Positions 51,905 to 62,610 are shown, numbered from the stretch's first letter. The stretch: 64,000 nt of DNA from Methylobacter sp. (GCA_028716975.1 JAQUOU010000015.1:1-64000), one strand, 5' to 3'. The notes: a model not told the origin generated them from the letters alone. Numbers and translations are program-made.

Positions 51905-52450
51905 CAAAAAGAAATAATCTTGCCAGGATCAGCCATACCAATATCAGAACCAAAGCCAATATATCAACAGATTAAGAAAGCCCAATAGAATTCCGACAAG
52001 AGCAAATTCAAAAAACCGAGTGTAACACTATGTTTTTCCGCATGTTGAATAATAATGACATTCCTGGCTGCGCCCAGAATCAGTAAATTGCCCGCGATAG
52101 TGCTGCCGGCCGCTAAAGCCATTAACGATTGAGCGTCCGGATTGGCCAGCATGGGCAATACAGCGCAACACATTAGAAATTTACTGACTGAGCAAAGCAC
52201 TCAGCAGCATAATAGCAGGAACTATTGTCAGGTCTATATGCAAATGGCTAACCATCTGTTGCATGACTCTCGTTTCCCAAACGCAGAACCAGCGGAGTAC
52301 TCACTATGGCGAGCGTATCATTCATTAGCGGAGCTGAAATAATAGCAGCGCCGCAGTCATCGATTCCCAGATTTTTATATGAAAATGACCGATTTTTCTC
52401 ATTGCAATCAGTATAAATACCGCAATTAGGACCATTACGGATATATTCAT
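51905..52450 (-). pseudogene. Remnant of an ArsB/NhaD-type ion permease
   Basis: The minus strand keeps several pieces of the permease family but not in one frame. The first, from ATG 52450, reads MNISVMVLIAVFILIAMRKIG... and stops. The second is APLMNDTLAIVSTPLVLRLG. The third (about 52200-51964) is LMALAAGSTIAGNLLILGAARNVIIIQHAEK, the strongest hallmark of the family. Between them are frameshifts and missing segments, so several helices are gone. A normal member has over 400 residues. No intact copy is in the window. Confidence 0.8.
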
Positions 52451-52670
52451 CAATAAACTTCCTGATAATCTAAAAATTTATACGTCCACTAGTTACTCAA
52501 ATATTACAAACGATTTAACACGCATGATTGTGGGCTCCTCATTATTGATTACCAAGCTTTTCTATTATTTACGATGTACGAATAAAATAAATCATAAAGG
52601 CGTCAGTTTTTTAAGTCTAAATTAAGATTAAGCAATGACAATAAAATCAAAACGTCAAGAAAAATAAAAT

Positions 52671-53264
52671 ATGAATGAATTTACATCCAAAAACGTGATC
52701 ATTGACGACGAAGATTCCTTAGTATCGTCGAGACGCAGGTTCTTGAAAAATATCGCCTATGGCTCTTTGTTAGCATTTGGGGGGACTAATATGGCCAATG
52801 CCGGTATTCTGCATTTCCCCTCCTTTAAATCGCTCGCCCTGGAAAATATGCATACCGGCGACAAGTTGAAACTGACGTATTTTGAAGCGGGCAGCTATAT
52901 TAAAGATGCTCTGCAGGAAATCAGTTATTTGTTCCGCGATTATCATACCGGCGATACCCATCCCATTGACCCGGCATTACTAGATCAATTATATGATTTG
53001 AAACTTATTCTCGGCGTCAGAAAGCCATTTCACCTTATTTCCGGCTATCGCTCTCCCGTTACTAACGCCAGATTACGCAGAGAAAGCCACGGCGTTGCCA
53101 AAAACAGCTTCCACATGCAAGGCAGAGCTATAGATATACAGATTGCCGGCGTGGAAACAAAACGAATCAGAAATGCTGCGATCGCCATGAAGAGTGGCGG
53201 TGTGGGTTATTACCCGCGAACAGATTTTGTCCACCTGGATACGGGTAACTTTAGAACCTGGTAA
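52671..53264 (+). CDS. YcbK/MepK-like murein endopeptidase (DUF882, M15A)
   Basis: A 197-residue exported protein. A twin-arginine signal (SSRRRFLKNIAYGSLLAFGG, about 19-38) suggests Tat export. The catalytic zinc residues are in SGYRSPVTNARLRRESHGVA, NSFHMQGRAIDIQI and DFVHLDTG, as in the E. coli enzyme that cuts peptidoglycan cross-links (MepK). It is convergent with a YcbB-type L,D-transpeptidase five bases away; in E. coli the two are neighbours too, which suggests joint peptidoglycan remodelling. Confidence 0.9.
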   Translation: MNEFTSKNVIIDDEDSLVSSRRRFLKNIAYGSLLAFGGTNMANAGILHFPSFKSLALENMHTGDKLKLTYFEAGSYIKDALQEISYLFRDYHTGDTHPIDPALLDQLYDLKLILGVRKPFHLISGYRSPVTNARLRRESHGVAKNSFHMQGRAIDIQIAGVETKRIRNAAIAMKSGGVGYYPRTDFVHLDTGNFRTW

Positions 53265-53268
53265 AAAA

Positions 53269-55074
53269 TTATTTCCCTAACTCTACAGGCGAACTGTTTT
53301 TGCTGATAAAAAGCGACTGATCTGATACGTCTTCGGGTTTCTTAAGAGCTCCCAGCAAAGTAGCATCATGACCGTAAATATCCGGATAAAACACTAAATT
53401 ATCGTTTTGGTCAAAAAATGATGTAGTATAAAAAAACAATACGGGTATTGGCTTTTTCAAAATGACCCGTTGAGTTTTAGGTGTTTTCATCGCTTGTTCT
53501 ACAGCTTGTGTAGTCCATCCTTCCTGATTTTTAAGAACAAAATCCGCCAACTTCCCCGGATCTTCAACTCGCACACAGCCATGGCTAAAATCTCTACGAG
53601 ACTTGCTGAATAACGAATTGGCCGGCGTATCATGTAAATAAACATCATCCTCGTTCGGAAAAATAAACTTTACCCTGCCTAGCGCATTCTTTAACCCCGG
53701 CCTTTGCCTTACCTTTAATGTGCCTTCTTTAAGCTGAGCAATTGATGTTCCTGTAAAAGGTACGGGCAGCACCTCATTACCGAAGCTGGAGACCAGTTCC
53801 ATATTTTCTGTAGTCAGGTAATTGGTATTTTGAATTAGTTTAGGCAATATTTCTTTTTTGGTAATGCTGTAAGGAATATTCCAGTAAGGCATGAAATCAA
53901 TAAAGCGCATTTCCGCCATTAACACAGGAGTTTGGGTTTTTAACGCGTTGCCCACCACCACCCTCATGTTGACTATCTCAGCATTGATCCCGCTCAAATC
54001 ATCAATCGCCCATAATTGAAAGGCTGGGATATTAACAATAATCGATGCCCCGACACTGAGTTCAGGAAGCCAGCGCAGCCGTTCCATCGCCAATTCAATT
54101 TGCGTCACCCTATCCTTTAAGGGTACGCTGAGTACGGCGGCTGTTCCCTTACCAATAACGCCATCAGCGGTCAAACCGTGCCGGTGCTGGAATTTTTTAA
54201 CGCCTAAAGCAATTTTGTTTGTGTAAACGTGAGATTTTTCGCTATTGCTGTCGGTTTTCTCCGGGGGTAAATCGCCTACAGTAATTAAAAACCGGCGGAG
54301 TTCTGCAACTTTCGGCAGTAGATCGCCAGGGCGGACAGGTTTATTAATGGTCAGGCCAAAAAGCGGGGACTTTGCTTCAAGTTGACGATAAGCGGCTAAT
54401 GCCGCTTTCAACTTTCGATATTGTTTAAATTTGGGCTCAACTAATTCCGGCAAATGAAGTAGCGTACCCTCTTTCAAACTGAAATTAATCAATGAGGCTA
54501 AATCCGTCAGCTTTTTTTCCCTTAATTTTAATTTAAAGTTTATTCCTTGCGGGTTCACCCGGCCATAATGCAAATCATGCGCGAAACGTAACATAGATAT
54601 GCTGAGCGCTGTGTCATACAGAGCCAGCTCTTTGTAAGAATCCGGCGCAAGACTTAACGCCTGCATTAATTTCTGCCCTAGTGTTTCAGTATCGTAATTT
54701 ATCGGATTCAAACCATGGTCAGATGCATTTGCCAATAAATGGAGGGCATCGGCGATATTTTTTTCTGAATGTTCGTTGCCTAGCCAAAGCAACCGATAAT
54801 CCGCCATTTTATAAAGACTTTCCATATCTTCCCCCCGATTACGGAAACTCGACAGCATTAAATACGGATGCTGTTTAGCAGTAATAATGGCAGTAATTTC
54901 CTGGGCTAGACTGGATGCCGTAGCGTTAGCTTCATCAGCAAACAGTGGCTGTTGTATGGATAGGCTTAAAAAAAGGAATAGCAGCACACGATACGCATAG
55001 TGCTGTAGCCAAACTTTACAATCGTTTTTTTGCTGGAAGGATAATTTTATAGTGATAAGCATAATCAGCTTCAT
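53269..55074 (-). CDS. YcbB/LdtD-type L,D-transpeptidase
   Basis: A 601-residue periplasmic enzyme that forms 3-3 cross-links in peptidoglycan. An N-terminal signal anchor (about 26-46, VLLFLFLSLSIQQPLFADE) is followed by the YcbB scaffold domain, a peptidoglycan-binding domain (about 285-315, GVKKFQHRHGLTADGVIG) and the YkuD catalytic domain. The active-site Cys is in SRRDFSHGCVRVED. A long insertion in the catalytic domain is typical of LdtD. It shares five bases of spacing with the convergent YcbK-like gene. Confidence 0.92.
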   Translation of the reverse strand: MKLIMLITIKLSFQQKNDCKVWLQHYAYRVLLFLFLSLSIQQPLFADEANATASSLAQEITAIITAKQHPYLMLSSFRNRGEDMESLYKMADYRLLWLGNEHSEKNIADALHLLANASDHGLNPINYDTETLGQKLMQALSLAPDSYKELALYDTALSISMLRFAHDLHYGRVNPQGINFKLKLREKKLTDLASLINFSLKEGTLLHLPELVEPKFKQYRKLKAALAAYRQLEAKSPLFGLTINKPVRPGDLLPKVAELRRFLITVGDLPPEKTDSNSEKSHVYTNKIALGVKKFQHRHGLTADGVIGKGTAAVLSVPLKDRVTQIELAMERLRWLPELSVGASIIVNIPAFQLWAIDDLSGINAEIVNMRVVVGNALKTQTPVLMAEMRFIDFMPYWNIPYSITKKEILPKLIQNTNYLTTENMELVSSFGNEVLPVPFTGTSIAQLKEGTLKVRQRPGLKNALGRVKFIFPNEDDVYLHDTPANSLFSKSRRDFSHGCVRVEDPGKLADFVLKNQEGWTTQAVEQAMKTPKTQRVILKKPIPVLFFYTTSFFDQNDNLVFYPDIYGHDATLLGALKKPEDVSDQSLFISKNSSPVELGK

Positions 55075-55716
55075 ACAATGTATCGCTTGTTTAATATTAT
55101 ACTTAATTTTTAGCTTTACTGTGGGATAGTGCCTGCAATTAATTCATCAACAGAATAAGGATTGGATAAGCCTAGCCGCTGCGGTAATCAGGCAGAATAG
55201 CCGCCACCCTCCGGTACTGTGAGCATATTGCATAGCGTCGACTGTTCATTTTTTGCAAAACAACATTTCCTGCTTTACTCATAATTTTCCCCTCAACTAT
55301 TAAATAGCTAAAGATTCAGTAACTTATAGAGCAATTACCCTAAAATTCACCACTTTGAACTCATGGAGCATAAAAGGGTGTGGAAGTTCACTTTCAGGCA
55401 ACGCAAAGAACGATTTCTGGTTTCAATAGACAAAACCTTGATTTCAAACTGCTACGAACTGGTTTAACGAATAAATTATCGGCTTTAGCAAATTAGTCAT
55501 TTTAGGCTGGCTAAAACTCAATAAACAGTTGCGGTCAATTATTGAAATAAGTTATACGTAAGTTTTCCATATCAAAATAGCTCCTTCTATTTTCTGCTAA
55601 TATAGGCATTTCCAGTCCAAATAATAAAATATCCCGGCCTAGTCAGTTTGAGCAGGTATTTTGTTTGTAAAGCCCCACCCTATGTGTTTACTCCTTTCCA
55701 GCTTTAATTAAATCTA
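55075..55716. other. Gene-poor region before the MscK-like gene
   Basis: No convincing gene in these 640 bases. On minus a 36-codon frame (about 55285-55175, MSKAGNVVLQKMNSRRYAI...) lacks a good ribosome site and was not called. The mscK-like start lies close to TCTAATG at 55717. No transposon ends or repeats were recognised. Confidence 0.4.
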
Positions 55717-58700
55717 ATGAAAACTATTGATCTTAGTGTTGTGAATTCGAGGATTCATACTCTTCTGCCGGTATTACTAATTGTTATCTTTGGATCAGCC
55801 GGATCATGGGCGGCCACTGCTGCGCCGAAAAACGAACCCAAAAACGGATCGGTTGAAACTAAAGATACTGTTCAAGCCAAAATTGAGGCCATTAATGCCA
55901 GGCAAAGAATTGATGAGGCAACAAAAACCAAAATACTAAAACTGTATCAATCGGCCCAGGATAACCTGGACAACATGGAAGTACTTAAGATACAGGCAAC
56001 TGATTTCAAGAAAGCGATTCAGCTAGCTCCTGAAAAAACTAAAAAACTGCAAAAAGAAATTGATCAAAACCAGCTAAAACTGAAGAAACAAAAACTTGAG
56101 GATTTTAACCGGATTCCTGTTGAAGAACTGGAGCAGCGGCTTATTATTGAAAGAGAGAAAATCAGTAATCTGGATGAACAGATAAAAAACAAGGAAGGTG
56201 AACTGGTATTGCAAAACAGCCGTCCGCAAATTATCCGGCAAGAAACTTTAACAGCAAAACAAGACCTCGAAGCAGCCCAGAAAAAGCTTGAGGCGCTATT
56301 GGCTATTCCGGGCTCAGCTTTGGAAACTGAAGCCAGGCAAAGTTACCTGAAAACATTAATTGATGTACGGATTGCTGAGTTAAAGATGCTGGATGTCGAG
56401 GCTATCAGCAATCCTGCCAGGGTCGAGTTGCTTAAAACCGAGCTTCAGTTGCTGAATATTCAAAAGAATGCCTTAAGTCCCGTTATTAGTGTTATAGAAA
56501 ATCTTGTGTCCGATCGCAGGCAGCAGGAAGCAAAAGAAATGCAGGATGCTCTTAGCCAAGCGGAAAAAGCTGTGTCCGGCAAGCATCCCCTGATCCAATC
56601 CATTACTCTGGAGAATATTCAATATAGCCGCGATTTACAAAATATTACCGACAAGATTGAACAATACATTGACCAAAAAGCCAGGGTAGAGGCACAGGCT
56701 AACGAAATTGATGAGGACTTTAAAAGTGCGGAAAAGAAAATCAGCCTGGCAGGTTTAAGCCCGGCGCTTGGTAAAATTCTGCGTGAACAGCGCCGTAATT
56801 TATCCATTGAAGATCAATTTAATCAGCAGTCAGAAACCATCCAGAATGAAACAGCGTTAACCAGCCTTGAGCAGTTTAAAATTGAAGACAAGTTGAAACA
56901 GCTCTCGGATGTAGATGCAGCCTTGCACAAAATAATGAAGGAGCAGGTTGATCTGGCTTTGCCCGCGGATCAGCGCATGATGATACAAGCCGAATTGCGC
57001 GTATTACTCAATGCGCAGAAAGAAGTATTAAATAAACTATCGGCTACTTACACGACTTATCTGCGAATTTTGGGTGATTTCGATTTTGCCCGTCAGCAAA
57101 TGATTGCCAAGGCAGATAAATTTGCTGTGTATCTGGATGAACGCCTGTTATGGGTGCCCAGCAGTGAGCCCATCAATTCCGAATATATAGTGGGCCTTTA
57201 TCATTCAGTGCAATGGCTGCTATCCCCGCTTAACTGGATGGCACTGATAACAGACACTCTTAGAATTGCATTTCAAAACCTGTTCCTTACCCTAATTGCC
57301 CTATTCAGTTTAATTATTGTGCCGTATTGCAGAAAGTGGGCGAAACAGCAACTCACAGTTATTTCTGACAAAATCGATAAAACTTTTACTGATAATTTTA
57401 ATTATACCTTACGAGCCCTGGTTTACACCTTAGTCCTGGTATTACCATTACCGCTGCTTATCTATTATCTGGGATGGTTTTTGAATATTGACGGTCGTGC
57501 TGCGGATTTCACCAAAGCCATTGGACAGGGTTTTCAAGGCGCGGCGGTTCCCCTCTTTATGCTGCAATTTTTTTACCGCCTCTTTGCTTCCGACGGTATA
57601 GCCCGTAAACATTTTCAATGGCAAAAAAGTTCCACCGGTTTATTGCGCACACAGATTGCATGGCTGCGTTTTATTGCGGTACCGGCTGTCTTTATTATCA
57701 CGGCGACCGGAGCCTCAAAATTTTCTATCCATAGCGATTACCTCGGGCGGCTGGCACTTATTATTCTAATGACGGCAATAGCCATTTTTTTAAGCTATGT
57801 GCTAAAGCCCGGCAGCGGCTTATTGCAAAATACCATTAAAGCTCATCCTTTCGGGTGGATTACAAGATTGCGGTATATCTGGTACCCGGCGGCAATTCTT
57901 ATGCCGTTAATAGTCATTGGTTTTGCTGTTGCAGGCTATTACATGAGCGCCTTGGAGTTACAGCAAAAATTAATTATTACCCTGCGTGTAATATTTATCG
58001 TCGTTCTTATTCATGAAGTGGTGATTCGCTGGCTAACGCTTGTTAACCGGCAGTTGGCTTTGGAAAATGCCAGGCAGAAACGCAAAGCAATGGCGCTCAA
58101 GGAAAAACCGCAAGCGGGGCCGGAAGATCCTGTCCTGCCCGTTGAAGAACAAAAAATCGATATCCCTAAAATAAATGCGCAAACCATAAAATTGCTGAAT
58201 GTTTTTATAGGCTTCAGTTTGATAATCGGTTTCTGGATGATTTGGAAAAATATACTGCCTGCCTTTTCTTTTCTGGAAAATATTGTCCTTTGGGAATACC
58301 TTGTTAACACTGATAATCAGGAAATCTCCAAGCCGGTAACCTTAACCAATTTGTTACTGGCCGGATTGTATGCATTTATTGCCGTGGTCTGCGTACGGAA
58401 TTTTTCCGGTATTATGGAGTTATTTGTATTTCGCCGCTGGTCGATTGCACCGGGCAGCCGTTATGCCGTTAATCAACTGGCTAAATATATTTTAATTACC
58501 ATCGGTTTTATTGCCGTGGCTAATGAGCTGGGCGGCAGCTGGTCAAAGGTGCAGTGGCTGGTCGCCGCACTCAGCGTCGGTTTAGGCTTTGGCTTACAGG
58601 AAATTTTTGCCAATCTGGTGTCGGGCATTATCCTGCTTTTCGAGCGCCCCATTCGAGTCGGCGATGTGGTTACCATCGGCGGTGTCAGCGGCAAAGTCAG

Positions 58701-59181
58701 CCGTATTCAAATGCGCGCTACAACACTCATCGATGGGGATCAAAAAGATCTCATTGTCCCCAATAAAACCTTCATTACCAGTCAGCTGGTAAACTGGACT
58801 TTAACCGACACAATAACCCGTGTCACAATACCCATTGGAATTGCCTATGGTTCAGATATTGAGTTGGCGCATAAAGTGATAATTGATACCGTGCGATCAA
58901 CACCTTTGGTATTGACAGAGCCTGAACCCAGTGTGTGGTTTATTGGCTTTGGCGAAAGTTCGCTCAATTTCTCGATTTTTATTTTTGTCAGTGAACTGGC
59001 AAATCGATTGCCTGCAACGCATGCTGTGAATGTTCGGCTAGAAAAAGCCTTGCGTGAACATAATATTGCCATTCACTTTATCCAGCGGGAAATCAGCTTC
59101 AGTCCTATAGCGGAAGACTCCGACGAAGCAAGACATGAGATTCAGCGAATAGTTGGAACCCGTGCTCCAAAACAGGCTTGA
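55717..59181 (+). CDS. MscK/KefA-type mechanosensitive channel
   Basis: A 1154-residue inner-membrane channel that opens under osmotic downshift. It has a signal peptide (to about 33), a long periplasmic coiled-coil region (about 40-500, repeated Glu/Lys/Gln helices such as KKLQKEIDQNQLKLKKQK), then about eight to eleven membrane helices (about 505-950) and a C-terminal MscS domain (about 950-1135) with LSVGLGFGLQEIFANLVSG and FERPIRVGDVVTIGG. Length and layout match MscK rather than the 280-residue MscS. In E. coli MscK opening also needs external potassium. No operon partner is visible. Confidence 0.9.
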   Translation: MKTIDLSVVNSRIHTLLPVLLIVIFGSAGSWAATAAPKNEPKNGSVETKDTVQAKIEAINARQRIDEATKTKILKLYQSAQDNLDNMEVLKIQATDFKKAIQLAPEKTKKLQKEIDQNQLKLKKQKLEDFNRIPVEELEQRLIIEREKISNLDEQIKNKEGELVLQNSRPQIIRQETLTAKQDLEAAQKKLEALLAIPGSALETEARQSYLKTLIDVRIAELKMLDVEAISNPARVELLKTELQLLNIQKNALSPVISVIENLVSDRRQQEAKEMQDALSQAEKAVSGKHPLIQSITLENIQYSRDLQNITDKIEQYIDQKARVEAQANEIDEDFKSAEKKISLAGLSPALGKILREQRRNLSIEDQFNQQSETIQNETALTSLEQFKIEDKLKQLSDVDAALHKIMKEQVDLALPADQRMMIQAELRVLLNAQKEVLNKLSATYTTYLRILGDFDFARQQMIAKADKFAVYLDERLLWVPSSEPINSEYIVGLYHSVQWLLSPLNWMALITDTLRIAFQNLFLTLIALFSLIIVPYCRKWAKQQLTVISDKIDKTFTDNFNYTLRALVYTLVLVLPLPLLIYYLGWFLNIDGRAADFTKAIGQGFQGAAVPLFMLQFFYRLFASDGIARKHFQWQKSSTGLLRTQIAWLRFIAVPAVFIITATGASKFSIHSDYLGRLALIILMTAIAIFLSYVLKPGSGLLQNTIKAHPFGWITRLRYIWYPAAILMPLIVIGFAVAGYYMSALELQQKLIITLRVIFIVVLIHEVVIRWLTLVNRQLALENARQKRKAMALKEKPQAGPEDPVLPVEEQKIDIPKINAQTIKLLNVFIGFSLIIGFWMIWKNILPAFSFLENIVLWEYLVNTDNQEISKPVTLTNLLLAGLYAFIAVVCVRNFSGIMELFVFRRWSIAPGSRYAVNQLAKYILITIGFIAVANELGGSWSKVQWLVAALSVGLGFGLQEIFANLVSGIILLFERPIRVGDVVTIGGVSGKVSRIQMRATTLIDGDQKDLIVPNKTFITSQLVNWTLTDTITRVTIPIGIAYGSDIELAHKVIIDTVRSTPLVLTEPEPSVWFIGFGESSLNFSIFIFVSELANRLPATHAVNVRLEKALREHNIAIHFIQREISFSPIAEDSDEARHEIQRIVGTRAPKQA

Positions 59182-59261
59182 TAAGGATTAACATTCCTGG
59201 CTACCCAGGCCAGCCAATGCCTGGGCATTCAGACAATTCCAAGCCGAAATGATGAATATTT

Positions 59262-59750
59262 TTATTGGTCTGAGGCAAGATTGCGGTAGGCCCCGCGATA
59301 ATATAAAAGCGGCGTTCCTGTGCGGCACACGGATTCTTCCACTTCCCCAATAATAATCCAGTGCGAACCGGCGCGGACTTTTTCAATGACTTTGCACTCA
59401 AGGGATACCAGACTGTTATTCAGGATAGGAGCCCCGGTTTTACCCGCTTTCCAGGAAATATTTTCAAACCGTTGCTGCTGACTGCTGCCTCCTGCAAATC
59501 GATTGGAAACGTCTTGTTGGCCGGAGTTTAGAATATTGACCGCAAAGCATTGGCTTGTGTTAATGCCTTCACCGGTATCAGCGGCTTCATTGATGCAAAC
59601 CAGTATTTGAGGCGGATCAATTGAGACACTGGAAAATGCTGACACTGTCATGCCTTGAACACCGAATTTTTCAGAGTGTGTGGTAACAACGGTTACCCCG
59701 CTGGCCCATAGTTGCAGGGCTTTTTTAAAATCATCCACACTAACTGTCAT
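59262..59750 (-). CDS. Flavin reductase family protein
   Basis: A 162-residue FMN-binding protein of the flavin reductase-like family. Landmarks are FKKALQLWASGVTVVTT, GMTVSAFSSVSIDPPQILVCIN and HWIIIGEV. Such proteins give reduced flavin to monooxygenases, though none adjoins it. It starts at ATG 59750, with GGAGAAAT just upstream. Confidence 0.88.
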   Translation of the reverse strand: MTVSVDDFKKALQLWASGVTVVTTHSEKFGVQGMTVSAFSSVSIDPPQILVCINEAADTGEGINTSQCFAVNILNSGQQDVSNRFAGGSSQQQRFENISWKAGKTGAPILNNSLVSLECKVIEKVRAGSHWIIIGEVEESVCRTGTPLLYYRGAYRNLASDQ

Positions 59751-60215
59751 TTATTTCTCCGGTAATTGGTTAAGCTTAAGCTATCCTGTCTCTTCTGCTA
59801 AAAAGGGTCAGAGATCAGGTCCTTAAATTCGTTTAACTGATTTTCGTTTAATAAGTCATAGTACAACACCAGCCTCTACTTGTTAAATAATCAGCAAAAA
59901 AACCGTAGGTATTGCGTAATGGAATTTATTAATCAGTTTTACCGGCTTCTTAACCTAATGTTTACAGCTTTCACGCTGTGAAATCCATATCCGGCCTTCT
60001 TCATCCTAAAAACCGCAGTTGAAACGTGAGAAAGCTGATTCCGCTCATGGTCCGATAAGACTCTCCTAAGCGCAAGCTAAGGGCTTACCATGAACAGACA
60101 ACATAAACCGTTCTTCCTGAGTCTGTGGAAGGAAGCATGGCTAAAACTGGTCAGAGATGCCTTAATGGCAATGCTGTAATCAGGTGTGTATTGAAACCTT
60201 ACAACAGGGAAAATC
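59751..60215. other. Intergenic region before the receptor remnant
   Basis: About 465 bases with no recognised gene. A 29-codon plus-strand frame at about 60090-60179 (MNRQHKPFFLSLWKEAWLKLV...) follows a purine-rich stretch and could be a tiny gene or a remnant; there is not enough to decide. A Fur-like site was not recognised. Confidence 0.35.
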
Positions 60216-60870
60216 ATGACATCGTTTCTAAAATTACCACCCGCCAATGTGTCGGGCAGAGTCATCGAGACTTGGGCTGCGCTAGGTTTAACGCAGATTT
60301 CAACCGCCCAAGCGGGGCCTGATCACCAGGGAAAAGCCGCTCATACCGTGCCATTTAACATTCAGGCACAATCGTTGAGCAACGCACTCACGCAATTTGC
60401 CAAACAGACCGGGGTAACCCTCGCCTACCGCAGCGAATGGGTGCAAGACTTGCGCAGTTCCGCACTCAAAGGAAATTATGCCTCTCCGGAAGCATTGGCT
60501 CTGCTGCTGGCGGACAGCGGTATCCAGTATCGTTTCAAAGCTAACGCGACTGTAGTGCTGGAGCTGTAACAAACTCAACCGGCTCAAGTAACCGATATTA
60601 CTACCTTGAAGGCATGGCATAAGAATTTATTAGGATTGGTAGAACCCTTCGTGATGGGCTAACAGGCTGTTGCGACAAGCCGGCCTTCAAAATCCCCGGC
60701 TATGCTGCCGTCGATTTGCTGGCTGCTTAGCCTCGATGTAGGCAAGACCCGAGTCACTGCCCAGTTGAATATCAACAATCTACTGGATAAGCACTACTTT
60801 TCAGGAGCCACTACCGATCTTGCCGTAACCAGCTTTATGTTGACTTTGGGCAACCACGTACGTTTATGAG
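60216..60870 (+). pseudogene. Decayed TonB-dependent siderophore receptor
   Basis: Only the two ends of a ferric siderophore receptor of the FpvA/FoxA type remain. The start (60216-60569, 117 residues) encodes a leader and the secretin/TonB short N-terminal signalling domain: VPFNIQAQSLSNALTQFAKQTG, LKGNYASPEALALLLADSG. It stops where the plug should begin. After a gap, 60683-60869 still codes in pieces for the C-terminal strands: FKIPGYAAVDLLAA then, in another frame, TRVTAQLNINNLLDKHYFSG. A full receptor has about 800 residues, so the barrel was mostly deleted. No sigma/anti-sigma pair is adjacent. Confidence 0.82.
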
Positions 60871-60961
60871 GCAGGTTAGTCTGCAGTATTAATAAAGTGT
60901 AGATTGGGTAAGGTGCGCAAACTATACACAGAAGAAGCATGTAGAAAGCTTGAGAAAACTC

Positions 60962-62593
60962 TCACTGATATAACAAAACAGAACGGAGGCCGGGGTTTTC
61001 AAGCAGTATCCTGGATGACAGCAAGCCTATGTTTTGGCCTTTAAATGGATAATGACAGGGGATCATTGATTCAGGCAAAGGCTCTGAGTCCTTATAGGTG
61101 ACAATAATATAACCCGTCTTGTGCTGCCCGGCCCAATTGTATAAATCATCAGGATTTGACAATACGGCAATGGGGCGTTTGAGTCGTCCCATAAAATGAT
61201 ACTGGCCGTAATATTTACCTCCATAATAGGAAATATCCCTGTTTTCATCCATTAACGCAGCAATTTTTCGGGAAGGTTCTGTCGTATCATAACGGTCAGC
61301 TTTAATTTCAAAGAAACCGCAGGAGACCGCTATTAATGCTGTTACTGAAATAATACAAACAGATAAAACCGAGTCCTGTGCCGTATTGGCCTTGGCTGCA
61401 CCTGTTGCAACAGAAACAATGAACAGTAAGCCACCCCAAACAGGTGAAACCGATGACAATTCATTCCGCCAATGGTAATAATCATTTAACCAGGGCAGTA
61501 ACGCTAAAGCCACTCCCAGCAAGCTAAAAATTGCGGCGATAATAAGATGTGCCCGTTTCCAGCAAACAGGATCAGTTATTTCATCGACAGCCCTCGCCAA
61601 CAATAAGGCCAAGGCAGGCATCAGGGGTAAGAGGTAATGGATGCGCTTTCCGCTAACCAGCGAAAAGGCAATAAAAACAGGCATAAACGAGGCTAGACAG
61701 AAACGGATGCCGGTATCCTGGAAATTCAGTTGTCCTAGTCCAGTCCATAGCGGCTTCCACAGTAGCCACGGCAACAAGAGTAGCGGCAAGATTTCCAGAT
61801 ACCACCACCCGGGTAGTTGGTGGGCAAATGACTTAACCAGGCGTCCACTGGTCTGTCCTAGAAAAATTGCCTTCCGGTAAACTTCCCCGCCCGCAATGCC
61901 GGCCGGAATTGCCCAGCTTAAAGCGATTAAAGCCCCGATTAAGATGGCTGAAATCAGACCCCAATACCAATGCGTCCAGCGAAAATTAACAGGCTGTGAC
62001 CCCAGCCACCACGGTGCAAGCAGGGCGACCGGCAGCAGATGCAGTAATATAACGGGGCCTTTGGTAAGAATGCCGCCGCCTATGGCGACTCCCAATAATG
62101 CCCAGCGTCTGAATGTCAATTCTGAAGATGCCAGTTTTAACAGGCTGTAGATACCCAGCAATGCAAAGAATGCCAGCATCATATCGAACATGGTTAATGT
62201 GCTGTAAACGATCCAGATAAAGAATCCCAGCAATATCAGCGGCGTCAATTCTTGAGCTTGCTTTCGCTTAGGCCACAGGATACAGGCTACTGCCGAGGAT
62301 AAAAACAAGGTTGCCAAAGAAAAAAGAGGGGCAATAAGCCGTAACGACCAATCATTGACGCCAAACAGCCACCAGCTCAATTGCATTAACCAGAATAACA
62401 AAGGCGGCTTGTGACTATATGCCTCCCCATTTAAATAAGGCACGACAAAATCATCCCTGACCCACATTTCCCACGCGACCGCCGCATACCGGGTCTCATC
62501 GATAGGAAATAAAGGGCGGGCAGAAAGACTTGCAGCAATCAGTATTGCCCAAATGAGAACAATCCAAAGTCTATTAGGCAACAGGCGATACAT
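60962..62593 (-). CDS. ArnT-like glycosyltransferase family 39 membrane protein
   Basis: A 543-residue polytopic protein (about 12 helices) of the GT-C/ArnT type, which transfers sugars from a polyprenyl phosphate onto lipid A or other acceptors on the periplasmic side. The first loop keeps the acidic catalytic motif in FPIDETRYAAVAWEMWVRDD and SHKPPLLFWLMQLSW. The gene is third in the row GT2, LABN-like and GT39. Its true acceptor and sugar are unknown; genes for aminoarabinose synthesis are not in the window. Confidence 0.88.
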   Translation of the reverse strand: MYRLLPNRLWIVLIWAILIAASLSARPLFPIDETRYAAVAWEMWVRDDFVVPYLNGEAYSHKPPLLFWLMQLSWWLFGVNDWSLRLIAPLFSLATLFLSSAVACILWPKRKQAQELTPLILLGFFIWIVYSTLTMFDMMLAFFALLGIYSLLKLASSELTFRRWALLGVAIGGGILTKGPVILLHLLPVALLAPWWLGSQPVNFRWTHWYWGLISAILIGALIALSWAIPAGIAGGEVYRKAIFLGQTSGRLVKSFAHQLPGWWYLEILPLLLLPWLLWKPLWTGLGQLNFQDTGIRFCLASFMPVFIAFSLVSGKRIHYLLPLMPALALLLARAVDEITDPVCWKRAHLIIAAIFSLLGVALALLPWLNDYYHWRNELSSVSPVWGGLLFIVSVATGAAKANTAQDSVLSVCIISVTALIAVSCGFFEIKADRYDTTEPSRKIAALMDENRDISYYGGKYYGQYHFMGRLKRPIAVLSNPDDLYNWAGQHKTGYIIVTYKDSEPLPESMIPCHYPFKGQNIGLLSSRILLENPGLRSVLLYQ

Positions 62594-62610
62594 AGAGTTA
62601 TGCTTGAGTA

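Noticed and set aside
55175-55285. 36-codon minus-strand frame
   Set aside because: No ribosome site, no recognisable family and atypical context; chance is the simpler explanation.
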